A stretch of 11,932 nt of DNA from assembly GCA_005884825.1 (NCBI GenBank), contig VAZT01000090.1, positions 1 through 11,932 of the forward strand, written 5' to 3'. The notes beneath the pieces were generated by a model, which was not told the origin of the DNA, did no database searches, and saw nothing but the letters and a program-made list of their open reading frames with translations. The DNA comes from Alphaproteobacteria bacterium. Lineage in GTDB: Bacteria > Pseudomonadota > Alphaproteobacteria > ATCC43930 > CGMCC-115725. Positions within the stretch are counted from its first letter, which is position 1. Each line of letters starts with the position of its first letter. Positions 1-6,033 of the stretch are shown here, piece by piece. Made by a program: the position numbers and the translations under genes.

Positions 1-120
1 CCCAGGGCTGCGAGGATGCGGCCGGCAACCGACAGGTAGTGCAGCTCGCTTGCAAGATAACCGGAAGCCGGCTCGACCGCGGCAGCCCCGTCGGAGGAGT
101 TGGATCCGGCGGCAGGCATA
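1..120 (-). CDS. Partial hypothetical protein, N-terminus only
   Basis: An ATG on the minus strand at 120 opens a frame that runs off the left edge, giving 40 residues. It begins MPAAGSNSSDGAAA, a low-complexity Ala/Gly/Ser stretch, and continues into a helix-like segment ending YLASELHYLSVAGRILAALG. The frame has a stop about 100 bases upstream (220-222) and no other ATG, GTG or TTG in between, so 120 is the only reasonable start. There is no strong ribosome-binding site before it. A possible promoter lies at 244-272 on the same strand. I do not recognise the family. The gene would lie downstream of rlmB in the same direction. The call rests only on the open frame and composition, so a chance frame in GC-rich DNA is possible. 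Confidence 0.4.
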
Positions 121-243
121 GCTACGCGGTAGTGTCGAAGTAAGGGCGCCGGACAGGCCCAGTACGGCTCGGTCGCAAAGGCTCCGCCGTGTGCCGCGCT
201 GCGTCGAAAGCCGCTGGGTTCATTCGAGAGAATCCTGACCGCG

Positions 244-272
244 AGTTTACCCGCATGCCCGGCGTCTGACAA
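244..272 (-). promoter_or_regulatory. Possible sigma-70-type promoter for the leftmost minus-strand gene
   Basis: Read on the minus strand, TTGTCA (267-272) is followed after exactly 17 bases by TAAACT (244-249). These match five of six and four of six consensus positions. It sits between the rlmB stop and the ATG at 120, so it would give a leader of roughly 115 bases. No start-site data exist; the call is by motif only. Confidence 0.3.
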
Positions 273-350
273 AGGTGTTGCGGTCGGGCTCACAGCCGCG
301 CAAAAGAACGAAACAGGAAAGCCCCGTCCCCACGCGGGCCCCTGCTGTGC

Positions 351-1127
351 TCAACGGTCCCGACCGCGGGTGAGCTCGTAGAGGGCGACCGCTGCAGCGT
401 TCGAGACGTTGAGCGTCGGCTGAGCCGGGCGGGTCGGCAAGCGTGCGCGGAAGTCGCAGCGCTCGCCTACCAGGCGGCGTATGCCCCCGCCTTCAGAGCC
501 GAGCACGATCGCGACGCGCTCCCCCAGGTCGGTTTGCGCCAATGACAGGGGGGCGGTCTCGTCGAGACCGCAAATCCAGAACCCGGCTCCCTTCAAACGG
601 TCGAGCGCGCGGGCGAGATTGACGACGCGTACCAGCGGAACTCTCTCCAGCGCGCCCGAGGCCGCCTTGGCGAGTGCGCCGGTTTGCGGTGGTGCTCCAT
701 GAGCCGGGATCACGACCGCAAGCGCGCCGAATGCGGCCGCGGAACGCAATACTGCGCCGATGTTCTGGGGATCGCTCAGCTGATCGAGGACGACGATGAT
801 GCACCGTCCCGATGCCGGGCCAGTGGGCTGCACATCCTCCAAATCGGGCTCGGGGAGTGGTTCGACTTCGAGCGCGAGCCCTTGATGAACGGCGTGGCGC
901 GGCAGGATCGTCGCGAAGCCGCTTTGATCGAGCACGGATATCGCCGCTCCACTGCCGCGCCGCGCCGCCCGGGCGGCGGCGGCAAGAACGGCTGCTTCCT
1001 CCTCGTGGCCGGCGAGAACAACGAGACGGTGCCAGCACCGCTCGGGGTTGGCGAGGGCCGCCGCCACGGCGTGCCGGCCATAGAGCCAAACCCCGGCGCC
1101 GGAGGGCTTGCGGCCGGATTTGGCCAT
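351..1127 (-). CDS. rlmB: 23S rRNA (guanosine-2'-O-)-methyltransferase RlmB, TrmH/SpoU family
   Basis: The 258-residue protein has the usual length of the TrmH-type SPOUT methyltransferases. It opens with a substrate-binding domain (WLYGRHAVAAAL near residues 13-24; AVHQGLALEV further on, the usual end of that domain). The SPOUT knot follows with all three motifs: DPQNIGAVLRSA, AIVLGSEGGGIRRL and LNVSNAAAVALYEL near the C-terminus. In this family the enzyme uses SAM to methylate a 2'-hydroxyl in rRNA; RlmB itself modifies G2251 of 23S rRNA in E. coli. The frame is open upstream to 1475, but that extension crosses the tRNA-Tyr gene. The ATG at 1127 has AGGGAAGG just before it, and MAKSGRK...WLYGRHAV matches a family N-terminus. 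Divergent from the tRNA-Tyr operon. Another TrmH-family specificity (for example TrmH itself) is less likely given the N-terminal domain. Confidence 0.9.
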   Translation of the reverse strand: MAKSGRKPSGAGVWLYGRHAVAAALANPERCWHRLVVLAGHEEEAAVLAAAARAARRGSGAAISVLDQSGFATILPRHAVHQGLALEVEPLPEPDLEDVQPTGPASGRCIIVVLDQLSDPQNIGAVLRSAAAFGALAVVIPAHGAPPQTGALAKAASGALERVPLVRVVNLARALDRLKGAGFWICGLDETAPLSLAQTDLGERVAIVLGSEGGGIRRLVGERCDFRARLPTRPAQPTLNVSNAAAVALYELTRGRDR

Positions 1128-1218
1128 GCACACCTTCCCTATCGCTGCGAAACGGCGGCGGACAGCACGCGCCGGTTTCAGTTCGCGTACCGCCGGCTGT
1201 GTATCGGCGGGGCCCGGA

Positions 1219-1247
1219 TTGACAAAGTCAAGCCGACATCCTATCAC
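1219..1247 (+). promoter_or_regulatory. Strong sigma-70 promoter of the tRNA-Tyr/tRNA-Gly/tuf operon
   Basis: A perfect -35 hexamer TTGACA (1219-1224) is followed, after a 17-base spacer, by TATCAC (1242-1247). The expected start is near 1254, about 25 bases before the mature tRNA-Tyr end at 1280, a normal 5' leader for RNase P removal. It lies in the divergent spacer after rlmB. It is the best promoter match I found in the window and probably drives tyr-gly-tuf together. Confidence 0.75.
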
Positions 1248-1279
1248 CCGCGTTCCGCTGCGCCGGGCGGCACGGATCC

Positions 1280-1365
1280 GGAGGGGTTGCCGAGCGGTTA
1301 AAGGCAGCAGACTGTAAATCTGCCGACGTATGTCTTCGTAGGTTCGAATCCTACCCCCTCCACCA
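1280..1365 (+). tRNA. tRNA-Tyr (anticodon GTA)
   Basis: A complete cloverleaf of 86 bases including an encoded CCA. The acceptor arms are GGAGGGG (1280-1286) and CCCCTCC (1355-1361) with discriminator A. The anticodon stem GCAGA/TCTGC encloses CTGTAAA, giving anticodon GTA at 1314-1316. The variable arm (1324-1337) is long, as expected for bacterial class II tRNA-Tyr. The T arm is GTAGG/CCTAC around TTCGAAT. First gene after the promoter at 1219-1247; co-transcription with tRNA-Gly and tuf resembles the E. coli tyrU-glyT-tufB arrangement. Confidence 0.98.
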
Positions 1366-1438
1366 GCCCCCGGGATCGCGGCAGGCTGGATCGCGGCGGG
1401 ATCGAAGGTTGGTGCAAAGTTTAGGAAGGGCCATTCAA

Positions 1439-1512
1439 GCGGGTGTAGCTCAATGGTAGAGTTCCAGCCTTCCAAGCTGGCTACGTGGGTTCGATTCCCA
1501 CCACCCGCTCCA
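1439..1512 (+). tRNA. tRNA-Gly (anticodon TCC)
   Basis: A 74-base cloverleaf including an encoded CCA. The acceptor arms are GCGGGTG (1439-1445) and CACCCGC (1502-1508) with discriminator T. The anticodon stem CCAGC/GCTGG encloses CTTCCAA, so the anticodon is TCC at 1471-1473, reading GGA/GGG. The T arm is GTGGG/CCCAC around TTCGATT. It lies 73 bases after tRNA-Tyr and 71 bases before tuf with no terminator visible on either side, so it is likely cut from the same primary transcript. Confidence 0.98.
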
Positions 1513-1583
1513 CGCCGCCCACTCTAGTCCAGGACCATTCTAGGGGAATAGTATCCTTCTCACTCAGGCGAAAGCCATAAGCA

Positions 1584-2774
1584 ATGTCGAAGGCAAGGTT
1601 TCAGCGGACGAAGCCGCACTGCAATATCGGGACGATCGGTCACATCGACCACGGCAAGACGACGTTGACGGCGGCGATCACCAAGGTGTTGGCCGAGAAG
1701 GGCGGGGCGACGTTCGTGCCGTTCGACCAGATCGACAAGGCGCCCGAAGAACGCGCGCGCGGGATCACGATCGCGACGGCGCATGTCGAGTACGAGACCG
1801 ACAAGCGCCACTATGCGCATGTCGACTGCCCGGGTCACGCCGACTACATCAAAAACATGATCACCGGGGCGGCGCAGATGGATGGCGCGATCCTGGTGGT
1901 GTCGGCGGCGGACGGCCCGATGCCGCAGACCCGCGAGCACGTCTTGTTGGCGCGCCAGGTCGGGGTGCCGGCGCTGGTCGTATTCATGAACAAGGTCGAC
2001 ATGGTGGACGACCCGGAGCTGCTGGATCTGGTCGAATTGGAGGTGCGCGAGCTGTTGTCGTCCTACCAGTTTCCGGGGGACGACATCCCGGTGGTGCGCG
2101 GCGCGGCGTTGTTTGCGCTCGAGGGCCGCAACCCGGAGCAGGGGCACGATAAAATCCTGGAGCTGATGGAGGCGGTGGACAGCTACATTCCGCAGCCGGA
2201 GCGGGCCATGGACCGGCCGTTCCTGATGCCGATCGAGGACGTGTTCACGATCTCGGGGCGCGGCACGGTGGTGACCGGCCGGGTCGAGCGCGGCGTCGTC
2301 AAGGTTGGCGACGAGGTCGAGATCGTCGGGCTGCGGCCGACCGCCAAGACGGTGGTGACCGGGGTCGAGATGTTCAGGAAACTCTTGGACCGGGGCGAGG
2401 CGGGCGACAACATCGGAGCCTTGCTGCGCGGCACCAAGCGCGAGGAGGTCGAGCGCGGCCAGGTATTGGCGGCGCCGGGGTCGATCACGCCGCACACGCG
2501 GTTTCAGTGCGAGGCCTACATCCTGACCAAGGAGGAGGGCGGACGGCACACGCCGTTTTTCGGCAATTACCGGCCGCAGTTTTATTTCCGCACGACCGAT
2601 GTGACCGGCACGGTGCACCTGCCGGAGGGCACCGAGATGGTGATGCCCGGCGACAACATCTCGATGGAAATCGAGCTGATCGCCCCCATTGCGATGGACG
2701 AGGGGCTGCGCTTTGCGATCCGCGAAGGCGGCCGCACCGTCGGCGCCGGCGTCGTCGCCAAGATCATCAAGTGA
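1584..2774 (+). CDS. tuf: Translation elongation factor Tu
   Basis: The 396-residue protein has normal EF-Tu length. EF-Tu is the GTPase that delivers aminoacyl-tRNA to the ribosomal A site. G motifs are in order: GHIDHGKT (19-26), RGIT (59-62), DCPGH with the catalytic His85 (81-85), NKVD (136-139) and GAAL (173-176). Beta-barrel domains 2 and 3 follow, with GRGTVVTGRVERG, GGRHTPFF and the usual C-terminus REGGRTVGAGVVAKIIK. Oddities are Ile in GHIDHGKT where Val is usual, NKVD for NKCD, and Ala for the normally invariant Ser of the G5 'SAL' motif. The start at 1584 gives the standard N-terminus MSKARFQRTKPHCNIGT; only a weak AGGCGA precedes it. It sits behind two tRNA genes as E. coli tufB does. 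A second tuf copy elsewhere is common in this group but cannot be seen here. Confidence 0.98.
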   Translation: MSKARFQRTKPHCNIGTIGHIDHGKTTLTAAITKVLAEKGGATFVPFDQIDKAPEERARGITIATAHVEYETDKRHYAHVDCPGHADYIKNMITGAAQMDGAILVVSAADGPMPQTREHVLLARQVGVPALVVFMNKVDMVDDPELLDLVELEVRELLSSYQFPGDDIPVVRGAALFALEGRNPEQGHDKILELMEAVDSYIPQPERAMDRPFLMPIEDVFTISGRGTVVTGRVERGVVKVGDEVEIVGLRPTAKTVVTGVEMFRKLLDRGEAGDNIGALLRGTKREEVERGQVLAAPGSITPHTRFQCEAYILTKEEGGRHTPFFGNYRPQFYFRTTDVTGTVHLPEGTEMVMPGDNISMEIELIAPIAMDEGLRFAIREGGRTVGAGVVAKIIK

Positions 2775-2797
2775 CGTTCGCCAGCGGCGAACGTCAC
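2771..2797 (+). other. Perfect 12-bp hairpin over the tuf stop codon
   Basis: GTGACGTTCGCC (2771-2782) and GGCGAACGTCAC (2786-2797) are exact reverse complements around AGC; the realistic fold is 11 bp with a 5-base loop. The stop codon TGA (2772-2774) lies in the 5' arm. No T run follows, so it is not a standard intrinsic terminator. It could protect the 3' end, guide RNase processing between tuf and tRNA-Trp, or lower read-through. Confidence 0.7.
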
Positions 2798-2812
2798 CCC
2801 GAGATCCACGCT

Positions 2813-2888
2813 AGGAGTGTAGCTCAACTGGTAGAGCACCGGTCTCCAAAACCGGGGGTTGGGGGTTCGAGCCCCTCCACTCCTGCCA
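2813..2888 (+). tRNA. tRNA-Trp (anticodon CCA)
   Basis: A 76-base cloverleaf including an encoded CCA. The acceptor arms are AGGAGTG (2813-2819) and CACTCCT (2878-2884) with discriminator G, the usual Trp identity base. The anticodon stem CCGGT/ACCGG encloses CTCCAAA, giving anticodon CCA at 2846-2848. The T arm is GGGGG/CCCTC with one G-T pair, around TTCGAGC. A tRNA-Trp gene between tuf and secE is a widespread arrangement in bacteria. Confidence 0.98.
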
Positions 2889-2924
2889 TTACTTAACCGG
2901 GGTTCCTGGAAGATAAGAAAGCAG

Positions 2925-2938
2925 GGCCCATATGGGCC
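2925..2938. repeat. Perfect 14-bp palindrome in the tRNA-Trp/secE spacer
   Basis: GGCCCATATGGGCC reads the same on both strands. It lies 33 bases before the preferred secE start and contains an unused in-frame ATG (2932). It may be a protein-binding site or a short RNA hairpin; nothing else identifies it. Confidence 0.5.
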
Positions 2939-2970
2939 AAGGCGGCGTTGCCGCCCGAGGTGAGCAGGTT

Positions 2971-3168
2971 ATGGCGAAGACGAGTCCAATCGAGTTTTTT
3001 CAGCAGGTCCGGCAGGAGGTTTCCCGCGTCACGTGGCCGAGCCGCAAGGAGACCATGGTCACCACGGCGATGGTCTTTGTGATGGTATTTATCGCGGCGG
3101 TCTTTTTCTTCGTCGTGGATCAGGCGTTCTCCTCCGGGGTGCGGCTGATCTTCGGACTGGGGCATTAG
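2971..3168 (+). CDS. secE: Preprotein translocase subunit SecE
   Basis: A 65-residue single-span SecE of the short form common outside enterobacteria. SecE clamps SecY in the SecYEG channel of the inner membrane. The amphipathic surface helix (IEFFQQVRQEVSRV, residues 7-20) is followed by the signature WPSRKET (22-28). One transmembrane segment of about 20 residues (30-49) and a short tail follow. I prefer the ATG at 2971 because GAGGTGA lies 7 bases before it and MAKTSPIEFFQQVR is the usual N-terminus. The in-frame ATG at 2932 would add 13 unrelated residues and sits in a palindrome. nusG starts 16 bases after the stop, the near-universal secE-nusG pairing. Confidence 0.95.
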   Translation: MAKTSPIEFFQQVRQEVSRVTWPSRKETMVTTAMVFVMVFIAAVFFFVVDQAFSSGVRLIFGLGH

Positions 3169-3184
3169 GTTTGGGACGCTGAAA

Positions 3185-3718
3185 ATGGCGAGCCGCTGGT
3201 ACGTGATCCACGTTTATTCGGGCTTCGAGAAGAAAGTCGCCGCCTCGATCCGCGAGCAAGCCGAGCAAAAGGGGCTCGCGGACGAGTTCGAGGAGATCCT
3301 CGTGCCGACCGAAGAGGTCGTCGAGGTCAAACGCGGCGCCAAGGTCAGCTCGGAACGCAAATTCTTCCCTGGCTATGTCCTCATAAAGATGGATATGAAC
3401 GACGAGACGTGGCACCTGGTCAAGAATACCGCCAAAGTCACCGGCTTCCTCGGCGGTCGCGGCGTCAAGCCGTCCCCGATCAGCGACCACGAGGCGGCGC
3501 GCATCATGCATCAGGTCCAGGAAGGGATCGAGCGGCCTAAGCCTTCGGTCACGTTCGAAGTCGGCGAACAGGTCCGCGTCTGCGACGGGCCGTTCACGTC
3601 GTTCAACGGGCTCGTCGAAGACGTGGACGAAGAGAAGGCGCGGCTCAAGGTCGCCGTCTCGATCTTCGGGCGTGCTACCCCCGTGGAGCTGGAGTATTCA
3701 CAAGTCGAGAAGGTATAG
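3185..3718 (+). CDS. nusG: Transcription termination/antitermination protein NusG
   Basis: The 177-residue protein has normal NusG length. NusG binds the RNA polymerase clamp through its NGN domain to suppress pausing, and contacts Rho or ribosomal protein S10 through its KOW domain. The NGN domain starts at RWYVIHVYSGFEKKV (4-18) and includes FFPGYVLIKM (60-69). After a linker rich in charged residues, the KOW domain runs from about 124 (FEVGEQVRVCDGPF) through FNGLVEDVDEEKARLKV to the end. The KOW loop lacks any insertion. Only a weak GGGA precedes the ATG; translation may be helped by the close secE stop. The gene is complete. The stop is followed by a 137-base spacer holding a double-hairpin repeat before rplK. 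Confidence 0.97.
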   Translation: MASRWYVIHVYSGFEKKVAASIREQAEQKGLADEFEEILVPTEEVVEVKRGAKVSSERKFFPGYVLIKMDMNDETWHLVKNTAKVTGFLGGRGVKPSPISDHEAARIMHQVQEGIERPKPSVTFEVGEQVRVCDGPFTSFNGLVEDVDEEKARLKVAVSIFGRATPVELEYSQVEKV

Positions 3719-3748
3719 TACTCGGTCAGGTCCCGGGCCCGCCTCCTT

Positions 3749-3830
3749 CGTCATTCCCGCGAAGGCGGGAATTCCAAGACGGTCAGTCGGCATCGGTGGC
3801 CCCCGGGCCCCCGCTTTCGCGGGGGCGACG
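3749..3830 (+). repeat. REP-like double-hairpin element, copy A (nusG-rplK spacer)
   Basis: The left hairpin has ATTCCCGC (3753-3760) and GCGGGAAT (3765-3772) around GAAG. The right hairpin has GCCCCCGC (3807-3814) and GCGGGGGC (3819-3826) around TTTC. The two stems are 34 bases apart, and the element is bounded by CGTC and GACG, so the whole is an imperfect inverted repeat. The left unit also fits the ATTCCC-N8-GGGAAT pattern of neisserial dRS3 repeats, a similarity rather than proof of relationship. Its translation gives VIPAKAGIP and PAFAGAT, peptides often seen as spurious ORF ends in proteobacterial genomes. It would be transcribed within the nusG-rplK message. Copy B is at 10127-10207. 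Confidence 0.85.
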
Positions 3831-3855
3831 AGAGTCGCGAGAGGTTGGATTATAG

Positions 3856-4176
3856 ATGGCGAAGAAGGTTGTCGGGATCATCAAACTGCAGGTGCCGGCG
3901 GGCAAAGCGAACCCTTCGCCGCCGATCGGACCGGCGCTTGGGCAACGCGGGCTCAACATCATGGAGTTTTGCAAGGCGTTCAATGCCTCGACGCAGAACC
4001 TCGAACCCGGCATGCCGATCCCGGTGGTGATCACGGCCTATGCCGACCGCTCGTTTGCCTTCGTGACGAAGAGCCCGCCGAACAGCTATTTCTTGAAAAA
4101 GGCGGCCGGAATCGAGAAGGGATCGCAGACTACCGGCAAGGGCCGCCCGGTGGGCCGGGTCACAATGGCGCAGTAA
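3856..4176 (+). CDS. rplK: 50S ribosomal protein L11, C-terminally truncated
   Basis: L11 sits at the stalk base of the 50S subunit, binds the GTPase-associated region of 23S rRNA, and is needed for RelA activation. The N-terminal domain is intact: KLQVPAGKANPSPPIGPALG and QRGLNIMEFCKAFNA. It then runs through PIPVVITAYADRSF and SYFLKKAAGIEKGS to residue 106 (VTMAQ) and stops, whereas L11 is usually about 142 residues. The missing 36 or so residues form most of the C-terminal rRNA-binding domain, normally ending GTARSMGLxVx. rplA starts 5 bases after this stop with no ribosome-binding site, so the normal 3' end of rplK and the rplA leader both seem lost. The start follows AGAGG, 11 bases upstream. 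The identity is certain; whether the truncation is real is doubtful. Confidence 0.93.
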   Translation: MAKKVVGIIKLQVPAGKANPSPPIGPALGQRGLNIMEFCKAFNASTQNLEPGMPIPVVITAYADRSFAFVTKSPPNSYFLKKAAGIEKGSQTTGKGRPVGRVTMAQ

Positions 4177-4181
4177 AGCTG

Positions 4182-4889
4182 ATGGCGAAGACCGGAAAGC
4201 GGCTGAAGAAAGCTTACGAGGGTATCGATCCGACCGCCGCGCGCCCGCTCGAGGACGCGCTCAAGCTGATCAAGGAACGCGCCTCGGCGAAGTTCGACGA
4301 GACCGTCGAGGTGGCGATGAACCTCAATCTCGACCCGCGCAAGCCCGATCAGAACCTGAGGGGCGCGGTAATGCTGCCGCATGGCACCGGAAAAACCGTG
4401 CGGGTCGCGGTGTTTGCGCGCGGCGACCGGGCGAAGGAAGCCGAGAGTGCCGGCGCGGACATCGTCGGGGCCGAGGATCTCGCCGAGAAGATCCAGGCCG
4501 GGCAGATCGATTTCGATCGGGCGATCGCCACGCCGGACATGATGTCGCTGGTGGGGCGGCTCGGCAAGATCCTCGGTCCGCGCGGCTTGATGCCAAACCC
4601 GCGCCTCGGCACCGTGACGCAGAATGTGACCGAGGCGGTGCAAGCCGCCAAAGGCGGACAAGTCGAGTTTCGCGCCGAAAAGGCCGGCATCGTTCATGCC
4701 GGGGTCGGCAAAGCGAGCTTTACGGACAAGGCTTTGGCGGATAATGTGCGCGCCTTTGTCGGCGCGATCACCCGCGGTAAGCCGAGCGGCGTCAAAGGCA
4801 CCTATATAAAGAAGGTCGCCGTCAGCTCGACGATGGGTCCGGGCGTCAGGGTCGAATTGTCGGGGTTGGCCGAGGAGCCGCGGGCTTAG
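4182..4889 (+). CDS. rplA: 50S ribosomal protein L1
   Basis: The 235-residue protein has full L1 length. L1 forms the mobile L1 stalk next to the E site and, in many bacteria, represses its own rplKA message. It begins MAKTGKRLKKAYEGID. The family signature ATPDMMSLVGRLGKILGPRGLMPNPRLGTV lies near residues 108-137. The C-terminal lobe includes GKASFTDKALADNVRAF and IKKVAVSSTMGPGVRVE, all typical. Nothing is missing within the gene. However, the bases before the ATG (GCGCAGTAAAGCTG) contain no Shine-Dalgarno sequence, unlike rplJ, rplL, rpoB and rpoC here, because the end of rplK appears deleted. The protein has a short extra C-terminal tail (AEEPRA). Confidence 0.97.
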   Translation: MAKTGKRLKKAYEGIDPTAARPLEDALKLIKERASAKFDETVEVAMNLNLDPRKPDQNLRGAVMLPHGTGKTVRVAVFARGDRAKEAESAGADIVGAEDLAEKIQAGQIDFDRAIATPDMMSLVGRLGKILGPRGLMPNPRLGTVTQNVTEAVQAAKGGQVEFRAEKAGIVHAGVGKASFTDKALADNVRAFVGAITRGKPSGVKGTYIKKVAVSSTMGPGVRVELSGLAEEPRA

Positions 4890-4926
4890 CAGCCGGGGCG
4901 GGCGTGCCGACCAGTAGGAGATCGCA

Positions 4927-5448
4927 TTGGACCGCGCACAAAAACAAAGGGTGGTCGAGGCGCTGCAGCAGGACCTCGCGGGCACGGGGTGCGTCGTCGT
5001 CACGCACCAATCCGGGCTGAGCGTCGCGGAGGTCACGGTGCTGCGCCGGCAAGTCCGCGACGCCGGGGCGAGCTATCGGGTCACGAAGAACCGGCTCGTC
5101 AAGCGCGCTCTCGCCGGCACGCCCTTCGAGCCGCTGTTGTCGCTGTTTACCGGCCCGACGGCGATCGCCTTTTCCGACGATCCGGTCGCGGCGGCAAAAG
5201 TGGTCGTCGCATACGCCAACCGCAACGACAAGCTGACGATTGTAGGCGGCGGCCTGGCGGGGCGGCAGATCGATGTTGCCGAAGTCAGGGAACTCGCGAG
5301 CCTGCCCTCCCTCGATGCGTTGAGGGGCAGGCTGCTCGGGTTGCTGCAGGCTCCGGCGGCGCGGCTCGCACGAGTGCTGCAGGCGCCTGCCGGCCAGGTG
5401 GCGCGGGTGCTGGCCGCTCATGCGGAAAACCAGGGCGAGAGCGCCTAG
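4927..5448 (+). CDS. rplJ: 50S ribosomal protein L10
   Basis: The 173-residue protein is of normal length. L10 anchors the L7/L12 dimers to the stalk base with L11 and usually represses rplJL translation. The start is TTG at 4927, chosen because TAGGAG (4915-4920) lies 6 bases before it and DRAQKQRVVEALQQDL is the usual alphaproteobacterial N-terminus. The rRNA-binding globular domain includes GLSVAEVTVLRRQVRDAG and YRVTKNRLVKRAL. The C-terminal helix contains repeated hydrophobic blocks with LLGLLQAPAARLARVLQAP and VARVLAAH, the docking sites for L12 dimers. The 37-base gap after rplA is too short to show a clear L10 autoregulatory leader. Confidence 0.96.
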   Translation: MDRAQKQRVVEALQQDLAGTGCVVVTHQSGLSVAEVTVLRRQVRDAGASYRVTKNRLVKRALAGTPFEPLLSLFTGPTAIAFSDDPVAAAKVVVAYANRNDKLTIVGGGLAGRQIDVAEVRELASLPSLDALRGRLLGLLQAPAARLARVLQAPAGQVARVLAAHAENQGESA

Positions 5449-5501
5449 CCGCTTCTTCTTTACATGGGCGTTCATTGGCATTGGTAAATCGGGAGTAGAA
5501 C

Positions 5502-5882
5502 ATGGCGGATTTGGCAAGACTCGTCGATGATTTGTCGGCGTTGAGCGTCATCGAGGCGGCGCAGCTCTCGAAGATGCTCGAAGAAAAATGGGGCGTCTCC
5601 GCGGCGGCGCCGGTCGCGGTAGCGGCCGCCGGCGGCGCAGCCGCCGCTGCGCCCGAAGCGGCGGTGGAAAAGACCGAGTTCGACGTGATCCTCGCGGCCA
5701 TCGGCGAGAAGAAGATCAACGTCATCAAGGAGGTCAGAGCAATCACCAGTCTCGGCCTAAAGGAAGCCAAGGATCTCGTGGAGGCCGCGCCCAAGCCCAT
5801 CAAAGAAGGGGTGAACAAGGACGAGGCGGCAAAAATCAAAAAGCAGCTCGAAGACGCGGGTGCGACGGTTGAAATAAAGTAG
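5502..5882 (+). CDS. rplL: 50S ribosomal protein L7/L12
   Basis: The 126-residue acidic stalk protein is of normal length; dimers recruit and stimulate translational GTPases such as the EF-Tu encoded nearby. The N-terminal dimerisation helices (LARLVDDLSALSVIEAAQLSKMLEEKWG, about residues 4-31) are followed by an Ala-rich hinge (about 33-55). The C-terminal factor-binding domain begins KTEFDVILAAIGEKKINVIKEVR and contains GLKEAKDLVEAAPKPIKEGV. A good ribosome-binding site, GGGAG (5491-5495), lies 6 bases before the ATG. The gene follows rplJ by 53 bases. It is followed by a 279-base spacer before rpoB. Confidence 0.98.
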   Translation: MADLARLVDDLSALSVIEAAQLSKMLEEKWGVSAAAPVAVAAAGGAAAAAPEAAVEKTEFDVILAAIGEKKINVIKEVRAITSLGLKEAKDLVEAAPKPIKEGVNKDEAAKIKKQLEDAGATVEIK

Positions 5883-5901
5883 GCCTGTCACGATATCAGG
5901 C
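5883..5901 (+). other. Small hairpin directly after rplL
   Basis: GCCTG (5883-5887) can pair with CAGGC (5897-5901) across a 9-base loop, beginning right after the rplL stop codon. A CT-rich stretch follows instead of a T run. A minor structure that may mark the 3' end or a processing site. Confidence 0.3.
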
Positions 5902-5972
5902 TCTCTCCGGCGGTGTTCGCTCTCGCGCGGACGCCGTCCAAATTCACTAACCGGGACGCGAATCCATCGCGT

Positions 5973-5989
5973 ACGCCGGGTTTCGGCGT
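5973..5989 (+). other. Stem-loop in the rplL-rpoB spacer, possible attenuator
   Basis: ACGCCG (5973-5978) pairs with CGGCGT (5984-5989) around GGTTT, and is followed by CTTAAGG rather than a T run. In E. coli the rplL-rpoB spacer holds an attenuator and an RNase III site that set the ribosomal protein to polymerase ratio. This stem sits in the equivalent place, but the function is inferred from position only. Confidence 0.35.
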
Positions 5990-6033
5990 CTTAAGGTAAG
6001 AAGGCTTGGCCGCCGGGTTGGCTGACTGCCCCT

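Noticed and set aside
1128..1475. N-terminal extension of the rlmB reading frame up to 1475
   Set aside because: It crosses tRNA-Tyr on the other strand and part of tRNA-Gly, has no RlmB-like residues, and the ATG at 1127 has a good ribosome-binding site.
2771..2797. Intrinsic terminator after tuf
   Set aside because: The stem is strong, but there is no run of T after it.
2889..2970. A separate secE-nusG promoter
   Set aside because: I could not find a convincing -35/-10 pair with proper spacing; only weak hexamers.
3672..4889. A long plus-strand frame joining the end of nusG, the spacer and rplA
   Set aside because: Its first part reads nusG in the wrong frame, then the repeat (VIPAKAGI peptides) and rplK out of frame; only the portion from 4182 is a real protein, L1.
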